In this document: positions 40,260 through 53,020 of the stretch, piece after piece | How positions within the stretch are numbered: the stretch's first letter is position 1 | Layout of the letters: each line of letters opens with the position of its first letter | Source of the DNA: Neurospora tetraspora | Lineage: Eukaryota; Ascomycota; Sordariomycetes; Sordariales; Sordariaceae | Assembly (NCBI RefSeq): GCF_033439725.1 | Contig: NW_026944386.1 | Span: 3,162,001-3,226,000, forward strand | Length of the DNA: 64,000 nt | Direction of reading: 5' to 3' | Made by a program: the position numbers and the translations under genes | The notes under the pieces: model-generated | The model's input: only the letters and a program-made list of their open reading frames with translations | Told to the model about the DNA's origin: nothing | Database searches by the model: none

Positions 40260-43186
40260 TTCTGGGCAATTTAACACTGAAGATATTATAAAACAAATGG
40301 ATGATGTAGCTGTCAATGTTGTCGTTCCGGAGCGGGGCGGCGACTTCGTGGTTGCCAGGCGAGACGCGTCTTGGGACGAAGCAATTAAACATTGAAACGC
40401 GCGGTCACGATGCCAAGACAAGACCGGGAAACCTTCCGCTTGACCTGATTGGTTACACAAACACAGTCGAGTTTCATCTCCTCCGTTAACCCTAACCCGT
40501 ATGTTACAGGCATAAAGGTCGGCAATAAGTCCAGCGATACAGGACAAGTCAAACGACAGGAGAGATTGATCACTTGAATAGAGTAGTATGTACAAGTGCT
40601 GGATTTTTGCGGTTTGAAAGTTGTGGAAAAATATTGCTACTCCTTGCCATCCATCGGCTGCTCGCAGTTAATTCCCCATTTCGTTGTCTCTGCCTGACAG
40701 CTGCAGTGATGGCGTGCAGACTCAATATGTGCATGTCCGCCATACTGTATGCGGCTTTGCCGAAGCAGTAGCAGAGCTTGATATCTGGATGCCAAAAAGA
40801 TCCTCGCATGCACAAATTAAAACCTTGCTCTTCGACATGGACGACTTGGCGGGAATGGCTCACGGAGGTTTCACGTATATGTAAAGGGGGAATCCGTCCA
40901 GTCTCAACTTGAACTAAGCGATGAGGGTGGAGTGATGTTCAAGTAGTACAATATGAGTTCGTTATATGGTGGCGATTGTTGGAGCTGGGAGCCTTATCAG
41001 ACAACGGAATCATAATGTCGTCTGCCTCCTTATAGTCTATTCGTTGCTGTCGTTGCGGGAAAAGGGAAGCAACGGGGACGAATTTGCCACGATGAGCAGG
41101 TCGCCGTTCTATGCCAACGGCTGGTAAGCTCTGCGATAGCATCACATGCCTTTGACGGGACAGTCGGAGACACCATCATGATGAACAATGCTTTCAGCCG
41201 CTTGATGTCAGGAGATACCAATCTATTGCTCAGTCATGCTTTGAATTGCTCTCCGTCGTTTCTTCAAAGACTGAGTCGGGCTGTCTTCACTCTACGCGAA
41301 GGTGATGAAACTCATCGGTGAGCTTGAAATCGGCTGGGGAGGGGTGAGGGGTAAGATAGACAGACAGGATGATGAGGAAGAAGGGGTAAAGACTATGCTG
41401 TGTAACACATGGGCTTCTAGAAGGCAAGCATCAAGCCGTCACCACCTGTGTCGCTTGTTTGTCGTGTAATAACCACCTAGTTGTGCTCGTTGTACTGTGT
41501 GAATGCGAGTGGGAAATGAATGGCCTCGGGCAGGAAATGGCGACGGCTGATTCCGTGGTTTGGTGGTGTCTTGGTGCGTGATCGACATCATGGGGAAAAA
41601 GACGTTGAAGGGTTTCGGTCTCAGCCCGGTTTCCAGGGGTAATGTTCTGGTCCGATTGCGACGACGGCGAAGATGAATATGGAGATGGAGGAAGGAGAAG
41701 TTGCCAAATCGAGGTTGTGACCTGGGCAGTGGAAACAGAAAAGGGGAATTTACAATTTAGCGATGATCATCGACGTCGGTTGAAACATCATGGAAGCTGA
41801 CACTTCGCCCTTGAAGTTAGCTGGCTCGGTACCTGTGCTTGGTTTAGCCCGATCTGGTTTAGCGTTGCAGCAACGGTTTGACTTGGACCAATCAGAGCTT
41901 GCACATCTGGCGGATCGATCCCCGCTAATCCTCAGCGGGGAAGGGCCACTCTTGTCGCTGTCAGTCCGACTTCGACTTCCAATCTTCAACTTGGGCTTGG
42001 ATTGAAACATCACCTTTCCTTCTCCCACATCCCGCCGCCAACCAACGTGCGACTGAGACATTCCAAATTTCCCCATTGGATCCGACATTTCAGCCTCAAC
42101 ACGAATGAGTGTATGAGAGACCATTTTCATGGCCATCCCGTCCCGTTACGGCCCGCATGGACTCTACTTGTCTTGTCGTACAACATCGCGTACTGCGTGA
42201 TTGTCTCCCCGGCCCGTCTCCCTCACATCCTCATCACGTCTATCAATCCTCCTGATGGTTGGAGAGGGGACGACTTGAAGACTGTGGTTGGCTTCCACCG
42301 CCGCCACTCAGCATCGTCTATCGACGTATCGCGCCATGGATCACTTTCAAAAGCAGCCCATCAAGGTGCCACGGTGGGGGTTTCGATGTGACCAACAATG
42401 TATTCTTTTGTCTCTTTTCTGCATTGGCCTCTCTGACTGCCTTTCAACGCTCTTCGGCCGAATCTTTGTTTCATCAGCATTTGGCATTGGCCAAGGTTGG
42501 GAATCAAACAGGCTAGCATGGGGTATCAGCTATAGCCCCTTGCAATTAATGGACCTCTTTCTGGACCCAGAACTCCCGTCTTGAGGTTCTGGAAACTGCA
42601 TCCGTCTTCTTCCTCTTGGCTAGCTTCCTCTGCTTGTCCATATTTCCACTTCATATCCCGTCCACAGTATCATAATGCACCGTTAGACTGACACCAGACC
42701 AAGCTCCGTACCCATGACCCAGAGTCGTGAGACGGCAGCCATAACAGGGCTACTCACCCAAGCGTGGAACTTGAACATGGCTCCGTATACATCACTTTAA
42801 TGATACCAAGACCTGTCAAGGCAATAGGCATCTCCTTTGACAGCAACAGCCCAGTGTCTTTGAGGCTCGACCCCGTTACCCTTGTCATGCCTTGTCAGGG
42901 TCGGACACCCGTCGGCACGTCTCCGAGGGCCCTTGTTCCCCTCGCCATGTGGAATGGCCCGATATCCCATGTCCATACGTAGCAGCCGTCGTTCTGGGGT
43001 CGCCTATTATGTATATATAAGTGGTCTGGTTTTCTTGTTCTCGTTGCTTTTTCTTTTCCAGAGTATCATAACACACACCTTTTCAAACAATTCAACAGCT
43101 TACTTGACATATCTTAACTCCACATTCCACAAGCATTATTCTGCAGACTTATACCTTTCTAAAATCCTACCACAACACTAGCCATA
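40260..43186. other. 2.9-kb spacer between AT-hook gene and small Cys/His gene
   Basis: This is divergent intergenic DNA. A telomere-repeat-like TTAACCCTAACCC lies at 40486-40498, about 230 bp upstream of the AT-hook start. Around 41750-42136 both strands have open frames (71 aa on +, 128 aa on -) but neither has recognisable motifs. From about 43000 the + strand has a TATATATAA (43010-43018) and a pyrimidine-rich leader for the next gene. No other gene is supported. Confidence 0.55.
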
Positions 43187-43660
43187 ATGAGCAGCGGCGG
43201 CGGTCAAGGTGGCGGTTTCTACAAGTATCGGTGCAAGCACTTTTACACTTACAACTGCATGAATTGGGTCTGGGTCAACTACGCTGCTTGTGCTACTTGC
43301 CTGGTAAAATCAAGCTTTTTTCCCTATAGGGTGCCCCATATGCTAACCTCCTGACAGGCCATGGGACGGGGAGAAGAATCGGAAGTCGTCCCATCGGCAA
43401 CACGCTTCGAGATTCGCGTACCTCGGGCGCTAGATGGCATGCTGTCCTACGAATCAGCCTGGGTTGCCCCTCCCGTCTTTACTGGATTCGAACCAACACT
43501 CAAGACCGACAATCCATCTATGGGCGGTAGCAACACCAGCCTTGGTGATTTCACTCCGGCATTTAGAGGGTCTCCTCCCGAGGTCTATCCTACAACAATG
43601 ACGACAACTGATACACCTCGGCCTGTCATGGTCACGACAGGCGCTCACAGAATGAGCTAG
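43187..43660 (+). CDS. Small Cys/His-cluster hypothetical protein
   Basis: Two exons (43187-43303 and 43358-43660) give 139 aa. The 54-nt intron has a GTAAAA donor, a GCTAAC branch site and a GACAG acceptor, and it lies between two complete codons. Exon 1 encodes a Gly-rich start, then YRCKHFYTYNCMNWVWVNYA followed by CATC. That is a tight C-x-H, C, C-x2-C arrangement with aromatic residues, which suggests a small metal-binding fold. Exon 2 encodes a Ser/Thr/Pro-rich tail. No signal peptide is seen. A TATATATAA lies about 170 bp upstream and a clear pyrimidine-rich leader precedes the ATG (context AGCCATAATGAG). Family and function are unknown to me; the gene structure itself is persuasive. 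Confidence 0.7.
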
Positions 43661-46600
43661 GTGGAAAGAGGAGACATACAGTACGCATAAGCACACAAAG
43701 ATCGACAGAAATATCCATGGGTTATCACGTTTTACGGGTTACCTTTGTGCCGGAGATTCGACACGGGAAGACACTGGCTCGAATGATTTTCTTGAAAGGG
43801 GGGAAGGAAGGACTTGGATACCGGCGTGTTTTAGGCGCCATGAGATTGCTGTTTTGATACCCCCTCATATATACGGAGCTTCAAAGGGCACTGGGTTTCT
43901 TCTTGATTGCATTTCTCTTTTAGCAGCAGCACACGGAATCATCATCTCAGTCAAAGTGTATTGCTATCTTGTGAATAACCATGCCACGAATGCATGCAGC
44001 ACCATCAGAAGCTTCCCACACGCTCCAATGATCGACCACGCAGTTCACCCATTCCATTCTCTCACCTCATAACTGACCATTTATGACTACTACCTAACCG
44101 TTATGGAACAACTTGACACCTTGAGAATGACAACGCATAAATCCGACAAGGCACGGCTTCACCGGGAAATAGGACCGGCGTCTAGAATACCACCCACACC
44201 TACTACATAAATCCACATGTTCGTTACCACACACATACCCAAACATCCCATATCAACGCACCCACATCCACATGTTAGTTACAGTTACGTACCGGTAAAT
44301 GCCACCCCTGTTTGTTGTTTCCCGATGGCCGATTACCGAATCAAGTACGATGGAGTTTCTTCTTGACCATACCAATGTCAATGTAACGCTATTGCCCGCA
44401 TTGACAGATACGATGTGCATGTTTAGTCCACAAGCGAGTTCGCTTCTGAAAATCCTCGACGAGAGCCTGCCTAGCTTATCTCATTCACATGTTTTTGATC
44501 ATGCCCATTCCTATGTTCATGCCCACTCACATGCTCGTGCTTATACTCTGGATTCGGGGAACACCACCCAGGTGGAAGGTGTTAACAAACTTTTGACTAC
44601 TTAGCTGGAAAATCCCGGCAGACAGAAGGTAAGGGATACGAGCCAAGAACCTACGTACGGCCTACGTACTTACATGTAGTGGGGTGATTAGTGAACTGTT
44701 TAGTATACAGGCCGACTAACCGCTGTACCTATCTATGCACATGACGAGACACGGGAAGAACAATCGAGAAAGAAAGAAAGGAATGAAAGACGTTGGATCC
44801 AACAGAACGACACTCGGTGACACTTCAACAACTTGCTGCGAACACAGTGCGTAACAAATTCCACAAAGTTATGGACGAGCTTTAACCCAAATAACTGCTA
44901 GGTAATTTCTAAGTTCTGACATGTCTCACTGCTCCTGAGTCCTCCCTTCCTTTCAACTTCCCGTCGAACTTCCCGCCGTGATGCTTAATTACGATAAAAG
45001 TATTCTGGATACAATGGAACAACAAGAAGTTTGAAAGGACACGGGAGAGGAAAGGGAAGAGAACAAACCAACAGTCCGTCCCGGCCCAAGTTCGGCACCG
45101 TCCCGTGCCGTGTAGATGCCGTGCCGTTTGAATCTCCTTGCGTATTTATGGTTTGTGAACAAGCTTGACTGACTGACGGAGTACTTTGTCTTACTCTGTT
45201 CTCTTGCCACTGTTATAGATATAGGTGATATGTTTACACATATACTGTGGCACAGGAGTGCCGAACTGCCCGTTATCCCCGGCCTTTGCCGATGGTTGCG
45301 AAGGAATGGTGTACACCGCGAAACAGTCTTCGATTTTCTCGACAATTTTGCTTGGGGATACAGTACTGGATGGTTTCGGTAAAGGCCGTTTGACGGGGTT
45401 TTTACATCTTTGTTGGTCAGAAAAGCAGTCTAGACAAACAATGACCGGCACTTACAAGTTACCTAAACAACATACCATGTCTGTCTCAAGAATGCGGGTT
45501 TCGAGATCTCTCTGAGAGTACCTAATTACGATTATTGTCGTTGAAACAAGTCCCAAGACGCATCGTGAAGACGGAATGGAACGCAGAGCCGCTCACCAGG
45601 CATATTCCCCCGCCTTTTACCACAGCTTCGTTCGACCCGAGAGATTTGCAAGTTTGAAGTTGTCACTCCCTCCTCACAGGCCGTCGACTATGATCATCAG
45701 ATCATCATGCTCGGGTTTCGTTACTGATACTACGTACACGTTTGAGTGTAAGGATACGATGTCAACCCCTTTGAACAAGAAAAGGAAGTTGAAGAAGTCA
45801 TCTCGAGACTGTCCGATTTTTGACGTAGAAAAGACTAACCAGACGGGATAAAGCCAGGCATTTATGGCCGAAGCATTCAAACCACAATATATAAGCGTCC
45901 AAACAAACCATATCACGGCAAGCCATCATCACCGCCAATTTGTCACGGTCCCGATTCATGCCCATTCAATACCGTACGCACGGCCATCTGTCTGTCGCAT
46001 GAACCGATCCCTAACTTGCCCGGCATTTTGAAACGAAACGAAACCGGCACTCGTATGCGAACTACATACAGTATGGATCGGAAACTCCGTTAGCGCCGAG
46101 GAAAAAAAACCGTTGGAACTATGTAACACTGTTTGAGCACTAAAACTTGGCGTTGTTTGCTTAAAATAGCAGTGCGAAGTGGAACAATGTTGACGGAGGA
46201 CGGGAAGCTAAACAAAATGGGAAAGGGGAACGGTTTCGATTTCGGTATTTTTCGATGTTAGTATCTTGGAAGCTTGAAAAGAAAACGAAAAAGGGCCGAG
46301 ATCAGGTGAGGATTAGCTTGATAGGTAGTCTCGCCTGGATATTTCACTGTTTCGTAGCTTCGCTGAATGGCCCGACGTTAACGGAACGTTGGTGGATTCG
46401 AAAAGCATAGTGCAGTGTGAACACGAGGCACGGAAGCTTCCATTCCCACACTCAAGCACCTTGACAGTTGCCAAGACTCAAGCACCTTGACAGTTTCATG
46501 AGCTGACCACAACTTTTTGGCAAACGGACCATCGAAACGAAAAGAACAAGACTTCATTTGCCCATATCTCCACCAAATGAGGAGATGAAAGAAAAATGAT

Positions 46601-49600
46601 TGTAGATTCAACATCAGCGTGCTTGAAACTATCAAGAGAGTACTCTTTCTGATGATATAATTGAGTTTCTTGATTTTCGTCTTTCGTTTCGATGGTCCGT
46701 TTGCCAAAAAGTTGTGGTCAGCTCATGAAACTGTCAAGGTGCTTGAGTCTTGGCAACTGTCAAGGTGCTTGAGTGTGGGAACATGTTCTGATGGCTTCAT
46801 CTTCCAAACCGCGTCATCAAAGCGGCATATCAAGCCGTAGAACAAAAGACGGAATGGGAACACGGTGACCTCGATGGGCCCAGTCACCCCCCGGTACCCC
46901 CACCAAACATCCCTACAAGGATGTAACGGCATGGCGTTTTCTCTCCCTTCCCAATGGGACCGTTGGGTGAAACATCGAACGATATCATCTCCCTGGACCG
47001 TCTCCGACATGGACAATCACGGAGACTTCGGGGACAAAGGCAAGACGGCATTTTGGGAATGATGTGATGATGCACGAGGCCAACCGGCACCGAGATACCA
47101 GAAGATGCTCCCTAGGCAAGCAAGCAAGGCTACCACGCTACGCCACACCGGTAGTGTGAATACCTCACCTTACCGATCGACACTTACGGCCGTTATATCT
47201 GAGATCCCGGAGAATATTGAAACGTCCGGCATTCCTCTAAAACACTGGCGGACAGCCCGCATATCGCAACTCAATATCACACGATGCCGCACAGACGTTT
47301 GCTGAGAATCACGGTGCGTATGGGGAAGAAAGGACTTACCAGTTGGACAATGCCGCGTCGGCACCGGTCACGCCCCTACGGGTTTGAGTCTAGGATACCT
47401 ATACTTCAACGTCAGTACCGGACCATGTGAATGGCAACCGAAGACCGGAGCTTGGAAGTGGAGGGAGACTTATCCTCAAAAAATGCAGAGGGGTTGTTCC
47501 TCCCGCCATCTTTCAGGAACGAGGAACAACCGGGGACCACCTCCCAAGAAGCCAGTCCCCTATCCTAAAGAACCAGAACTCCAAACAGCAAAGCTAGCCT
47601 CCGCAAGGACACAGATTAGGCCAGAAGCGAAGACCAAGGAAGAGGGGATCCGAAGGCCAGACAAGTACGAAACTTTGACTCCAACTCGAGATGGGTCCCG
47701 GCCTTTGGTTCTCTTCCCTAGAAATCCACAACTACCGTCCTCCGAAATCCAGGGCTGCAAAAGCATTGGTTCTCAACAAGTCTGGCCCAAAAAAACACTC
47801 TTCTTCCCCCGATCGGACACGGACACGGACGCGGACACCCCCAGAGGCTACTAAAAGACACCCAGCCACCACTCTCACAGTCCAAACCAGCAAGCCATGG
47901 CGGACCTGTTCAACCCTCCAAAGAAAACCGCACCGTCATTAACACAGCAATCGTCAAATGTCGGCAGCCAAATCGATAGCCGGATCGTCGAGATAATCGT
48001 CCCATGAGTCTTTCCGTGTGTAGAACACTGCCAACTGAGACTAGCTTTTGTTTCCTCTCCGCACTCCCGCACCAGCCGGGAAAGTGTAAAGGAGGGTAGT
48101 ACCGCACGGACAAAATGCGTCCTCAAAAACCGTGCTATCATCTTTCTCCCGGAAGTGAACTTTTCAGCGCACTCCAGTCGAAAGGAAGGTGTCTGTCAAA
48201 GAGCTTCTCTCCTTTCGGATCAAAGATTTGAACAAACGTGGTTCTGGCGTCCAATTCGCGACGTAGGACGAGGCCATACGTGCAAATCGGTTAATGCGCC
48301 TGGCCGGGGATCTCAATGACACAAAGCCAATGACACGTTGACGGTATGTTGCCGAACGCGGTTCCACAGAGTCGGTGGAGGTTATCCGGGAGGAAGGCGT
48401 ACAAGTGGGTATCCGCCCCTGCGCATGCGATACAAGAGAAATCGGAGGGTGCAGAGAGCGCGACAGACAGGCGTGAAAGAATCCTTCCCAGCATTTCCGT
48501 TTGTAGTCACACAGCCCCCGCTCACCACACAAGTGCAGTGATTCAGGCGAGGCAAGCTGAAGACGCGAAAGATGAAATGAGGGATGTGATCGTATGTAGC
48601 CATATCTTCGCTCTCCCCTCGTCACTCCACAGAGCATGCGTTGCGAACGCAAAGCCCCAAGAGTCAGAGCCAGAAAGAACTTCTGGATGACAGGCATGGC
48701 AGGGCACCCAAATGTATCCTACCCCAACGCGGTATACCTAGCCACAGGACATCTGCAGAACAACCCGCTATGGTGACCAGAGTACTGCGTCCAGTGGTCC
48801 AGTCCTGACGAGCGACCTCAGGCCAGAGGTTCTTACCAGCTTTTGACTCATGGGACCGGACACCTCGCCCATCTGCGCACCGAAGTGGCACAAGATGACT
48901 GGAAACTTCTCTCCTTGCCGGTCAGCCCTTGCCATCCAGTAGAATACCAAGAGCCTAGAGGACGCAACTTTTCAGCGGCGCCATAGACCCCGAAAGCAAA
49001 CACCACGATGACGCAGACGTAGAAGGCGAAGGTTAGATTTGACTGCCGGAGCGCGCAAGACTTGGATGTGTAACCAGTGTATAGTTAGGGTTAAGTTCCG
49101 AGACCAATTCACTATGGGCGCCGGAAAGGTGGGAGAATCCCGAAATCCGCAGTAATCCCATGCGCGGCAAAGCTTGAGAAGGCTCCTGATACAGGACTCG
49201 AAGCTGCGACGTACTGCGGAAAAAACCGAACACCCGAGCGGCCACTAAGGACATTCCTTTACGGGAAAACTGGAATCGGAGAACTGTGGGGGAGGCGTCG
49301 TGCTCTGAAAGAGGGTTGAAAGACTCGATGGGAATGGCTGTCGTCGTCGTCCGGGCCAGCGCGTTTTGACTGTATAACTCGACAGGATTGACATCTGACT
49401 GTATTTCGGGTGGATTTCCAAGGATCGAAACAGAGACCGACTTGAGGTTGGGCCCATTCGGGCATTGCGAGGATCAATATGGTTGGGCATTGGAGGTCGA
49501 AGGTGTTGTCTGTGTTGGTTGAAAGAAGAGAAGAAGAGAAAGGAGGGGAACGTTGGGAAGACGCGTTGGAACTGTGAGATACGACTGGCAACGCGCTGTG

Positions 49601-50004
49601 CACCTGCCTCATTGTGCACCGTGCGCCAATGAGACAGGCACGAAGTCACGGGTGCTCTTCACTGTACGTTTAGCGAATGGCAGGTACCTTCTACCACTTA
49701 ACAATGGGCCAATCTTCTTTCACCTTCCACGCCTCGCCACGGCAACGAAACCTTGAACTCATACAAGTTGCCAAGCATATCACTTCACTCATATCGGGAT
49801 CGCTATGAAATTATACACCTAGATAGTTAGTCTATCACTTATCAATATCACGAATTCAAGAGGCGGACTCCCGATTCAAGTGCTGATTAATCAACGTCCT
49901 CGACTCGAAAAAGGATCAACACCCGGTTGACATCCTCGTCTATCAAAGCATAAAGAAGGACTGTTTTTTCACTTCTTCTCGGTGATAACCACTCAGTTGT
50001 CACG
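43661..50004. other. 6.3-kb spacer with a foldback element
   Basis: Apart from the 339-bp inverted-repeat element (46443-46781), I see no gene I can support. Minor items are a His-rich frame at 44299-44604 (+), a GGACAC mini-repeat near 47815-47840, and TTAGGGTTAA at 49085-49094. A pyrimidine-rich minus-strand leader with a possible 81-codon ORF lies at 49245-49490. Confidence 0.55.
46443..46781. mobile_element. 339-bp foldback element with perfect 100-bp inverted arms
   Basis: Arms 46443-46542 and 46682-46781 are exact reverse complements over 100 bp as I read them. They enclose a 139-bp interior with no ORF. Each arm contains two direct copies of ACTCAAGCACCTTGACAGTT offset by 26 nt (46450-46469 and 46476-46495 on the left). 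A dinucleotide CA flanks both ends, too short to count as a target duplication. The structure fits a foldback or MITE-type non-autonomous transposon, or a hairpin RNA locus. At 339 bp it is below the size that RIP recognises efficiently, which may explain why the arms are undamaged. Confidence 0.8.
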
Positions 50005-53000
50005 ATGGCGGACCCTATGGATCTAGACCTCAGCCCCGAAGAGCTTGCGCTCAAGCAGGCCATGGGAGGCGGCGACAAGAAGAAGACGGAAAAGACTGCG
50101 CGCCAGAGGCTGATGGAGGAGATCATGGACGTCGGTGGGAAAGCGTTCAACCCGGACTCAAGGGGTGACTCGCAAGCGCGGGCGCAAGCTGTTCGTGATT
50201 TCGAGGCTCTCATTGAAAGGCAAGCCTCCTCACCTTTTAGCCCCAAGGTGTCCGGCTCAGTCTGACCTGTGACTACCTCTACAGGACCAAGACACTATCA
50301 TTGCTGGCCTCCCTGAACATCCTCATCAGGCCCGGAAACACCCCCGACTGGTTGCGCCTTAAGCTCAGGGAATACCTGACGGTGATACCCCTCCGCGAGG
50401 AAGGCGTTAGGGCTAGTCTGGAATTTGCCTTTGCTGTTCATCCCTCCAGCACCGTCAAGCTGTCCGAGGCCGCCGTACCACAGAAGAGAGGCGCCAACAT
50501 CACCCACGAGGCCCTTGTGTTGGCCAGTAATCTTTTGTCGTCACCGCCTTCTACCGTAACTCCGGATGAGTGGTACTCGGGTATCGCACCGCAGTTGTTT
50601 GCGCTGCTTGATGGAGGAGAGGGACCTGAGCTCAAGAAGGTTGTTGCCTATGTTATTGGATTCGGCATCCTGGGCCGCAAGGTCTCTGGTGCGCCAGGTA
50701 TGCCATCTCATTGTATTTTCGAATATTCCTGCAGCAAAATGCTAATTCTTGTCAAGGCACTGCCGGCTGGAAATATCTTGCGGAGCCCCTGTTACATCAC
50801 ATCAAGCCACCTCCAGGGGGACTACCCAAGACAGACACTGGCGATGATGACGAGGTGATTGACCTAAGTAAGGACAAGGTCCTGGTTAAGCAGAAGGACC
50901 TAGTAACTGCACTGCAACGGCTACACGCACTGATCGTTTCACACCCGAACCCTGGCTTGTGCAAGCGGCTGCTCTCTCCTTTACTGCTGCCACTCTGGGC
51001 ACTTACCACTTGGCCAAACTCGGAGAAGCCGTTGAGCGAAAAGATCACGGAACCCGCTTCGGAACTACTCAAGATCTTCCTCAAACTTTCGCCTTCTGCT
51101 CCTGTCCTATTAGCGCTCGTCCACAATTTGGGTTACGTTGGTGGCTTTGACAAGAAGAAGCCCGAGTGGGTGTACAAACAAACCGAACAAGGAGAAATCC
51201 AGATTGTCGATACCAATCGTCCTCTGCAAAAGGCAGGGGAACAATACATCGGTCTCTCACTTCCAGAAATCGACCAAAAGATACCCAAATTGCTGGAGTT
51301 GGTTGACTCGGCTTTTTCCGAGGCCGATGTCTCGTCAGTATTCCTCGATCTCTTCGGGCGATGGCTCAAGTCAGCTCGAGGCCAGAAAAAGAGCGGGATA
51401 CAAATCATCAAAGAGGAAGAGGAGGAGAAGGACCCGATAGCTCAGTTTACCGAGGTCAAGCTCCTTCTAGCCATGATGGAAAAGTTTCCCGAGAAGCTCG
51501 CCGGGCAACCCAAACACATCCTCGAGCTAGTCAGCCAGGTGCTCTTAGAAGCCAACAAAGAAGACAAGGAAGAGGCCGGAGAGGACGAAGTTATCCGAGT
51601 AGCACTCAGTCTCCTCAACATGGTCATCACCGTCCCCGGCTTCCAAAAGAAGCGCGTCGATCCCGACGTCCTCCGCGTCATCGAATCCTCCCTCGAAGCC
51701 CTCTCCAAGACCGGCGACAACGACAACGCCAAAACGGCCTCCAACCTCACCCTCCTCCTGCGCTACCGCGACGAAATCGACGCCCTCGAAGGCGAGTCAT
51801 CATCCTCCACCACAACCGGCCCCACCGACCGTCAAATCGAAGACCGCAAGACCTACTCCCTCGCCATCTCCTACATCACCCAACCCGACTCCCCCCCGCC
51901 CGTCCGCTCCGAAGGTCTCAACCTCATCTCGAACCTCATCACCTCCCACTCGCCCATCCTCGACATCCCCGGCATCCTCGTCCTGCTCTCCACCCTCCTC
52001 TGCGAGCCTAACTCTTCGGAGGAAGATTACATCCACCTCCGCTGCATCAAGCTCTACACCCAACTCGCCTCCAACAACCACCCGCGCGCCGTTTTGACGG
52101 ATCTCATCGACCGCTACCTCGACCCGCGCGAATCCGCCCTGGCGACAGTCGACGCCCGCCTCCGCTTCGGCGAGGCCTTGCTACAAGTCATCGACCGACT
52201 AGGCCAGACCTTCACTGGCGACCTGTCCAAAATGACATGCGAAGCCCTGATCAGCCTGGCTTCGCGCAGGGGCCATAGGCCCAAGACCATGGCGCGCCAG
52301 GCGCGCGAGGCTAAGGTGCGCGAGCAGAAGCACAAAGAGGCCGAGGACGCGTGGGACGGTAGCGTGCCGGATATGGCGGATCCGATTTCTGCTGAAGAGC
52401 AGGCAAGGTTGGATATTCTGGAGGCGATTGTGGAGGGGTGGTCGTCGGGTACTTCCAAAACGGGCGAGGAGGATGTGCGGATTCGTGCGTCGGCGTTGTC
52501 GATTCTGGCGAACTGTATAGAGACGAATCTGGCAGGTGTGGGAGCCGTGTTGGCTATGGCGAGCGTGGATTTGTGCATTAATGTTGTGCAGGTCGAGAGA
52601 CAGCTGGAGAAGGGGATACTCAGGAGGGCGGCGGTGAGGCTGATTATGAGCTTTATCAAGGCGTTGGATGAGGCGAAGCAAGAGGGGAGGGTGTTGGGGA
52701 TTGCGTTTGGGAGTGAGACGCAGGAGCAGGTGAGGACGATTCTGGGGTATGTGGAGGGGACGGATGAGGATGGGTTAGTAAGGGAGTATTGCCGGGATGT
52801 GTTGGAGAGCTTGGAGAATTGGAAGATGGGTAGTTTGGTGGATGAGGTGTCGCTGAGGCAGGCTAGAGACGGAGGGTTTGGTGGTGGTGGGTTGACGAAG
52901 CTGGCTGGATTGGTGGTTGATCCAGAGAGGTCGGTTTCCCTTGGTGGTGGTGTGAGTGCTGGAAGTAGTGGCGGTGTTGAGATGCTGGGTGGCAGGCCTA

Positions 53001-53020
53001 GGATCGAGGAGATTGAGTAG
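50005..53020 (+). CDS. RTP1/TANGO6-like RNA polymerase II nuclear import factor
   Basis: Three exons (50005-50219, 50285-50697, 50757-53020) give 963 aa. Intron 1 must use a GC donor: AAAG then GCAAGC, ending CTCTACAG. The only nearby GT alternative gives a 38-nt intron and the wrong phase. The protein is almost entirely helical repeats. A segment from about residue 574 (SLAISYITQPDSPPPVRSEG) fits the RTP1 C1 domain. One from about 831 (RRAAVRLIMSFIKALDEA) to 866 fits RTP1 C2, with the usual acidic D-x-D turn before VREYCRDVLESL. In yeast, Rtp1 assists nuclear import of RNA polymerase II subunits. The C-terminus is Gly-rich. The domain match is by eye, so the family call is good but not certain. 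Confidence 0.82.
50220..50284 (+). other. GC-AG intron in the RTP1-like gene
   Basis: The 65-nt intron begins GCAAGC and ends CTACAG. A CTGAC branch-like motif lies about 20 nt before the acceptor. Exon phases (2 then 1 nt) join only with this donor, giving IER-TKTLSLLASLN across the junction. GC-AG introns are a small minority in fungi and can mark alternative splicing. Confidence 0.8.

Noticed and set aside
41750-42136. 128-aa minus-strand and 71-aa plus-strand frames
   Set aside because: Both are open over the same DNA but neither has recognisable motifs, so I could not choose or support either.
48164-48697. 177-aa minus-strand frame
   Set aside because: No motifs, rare-codon composition and overlapping equally long frames; looks random.
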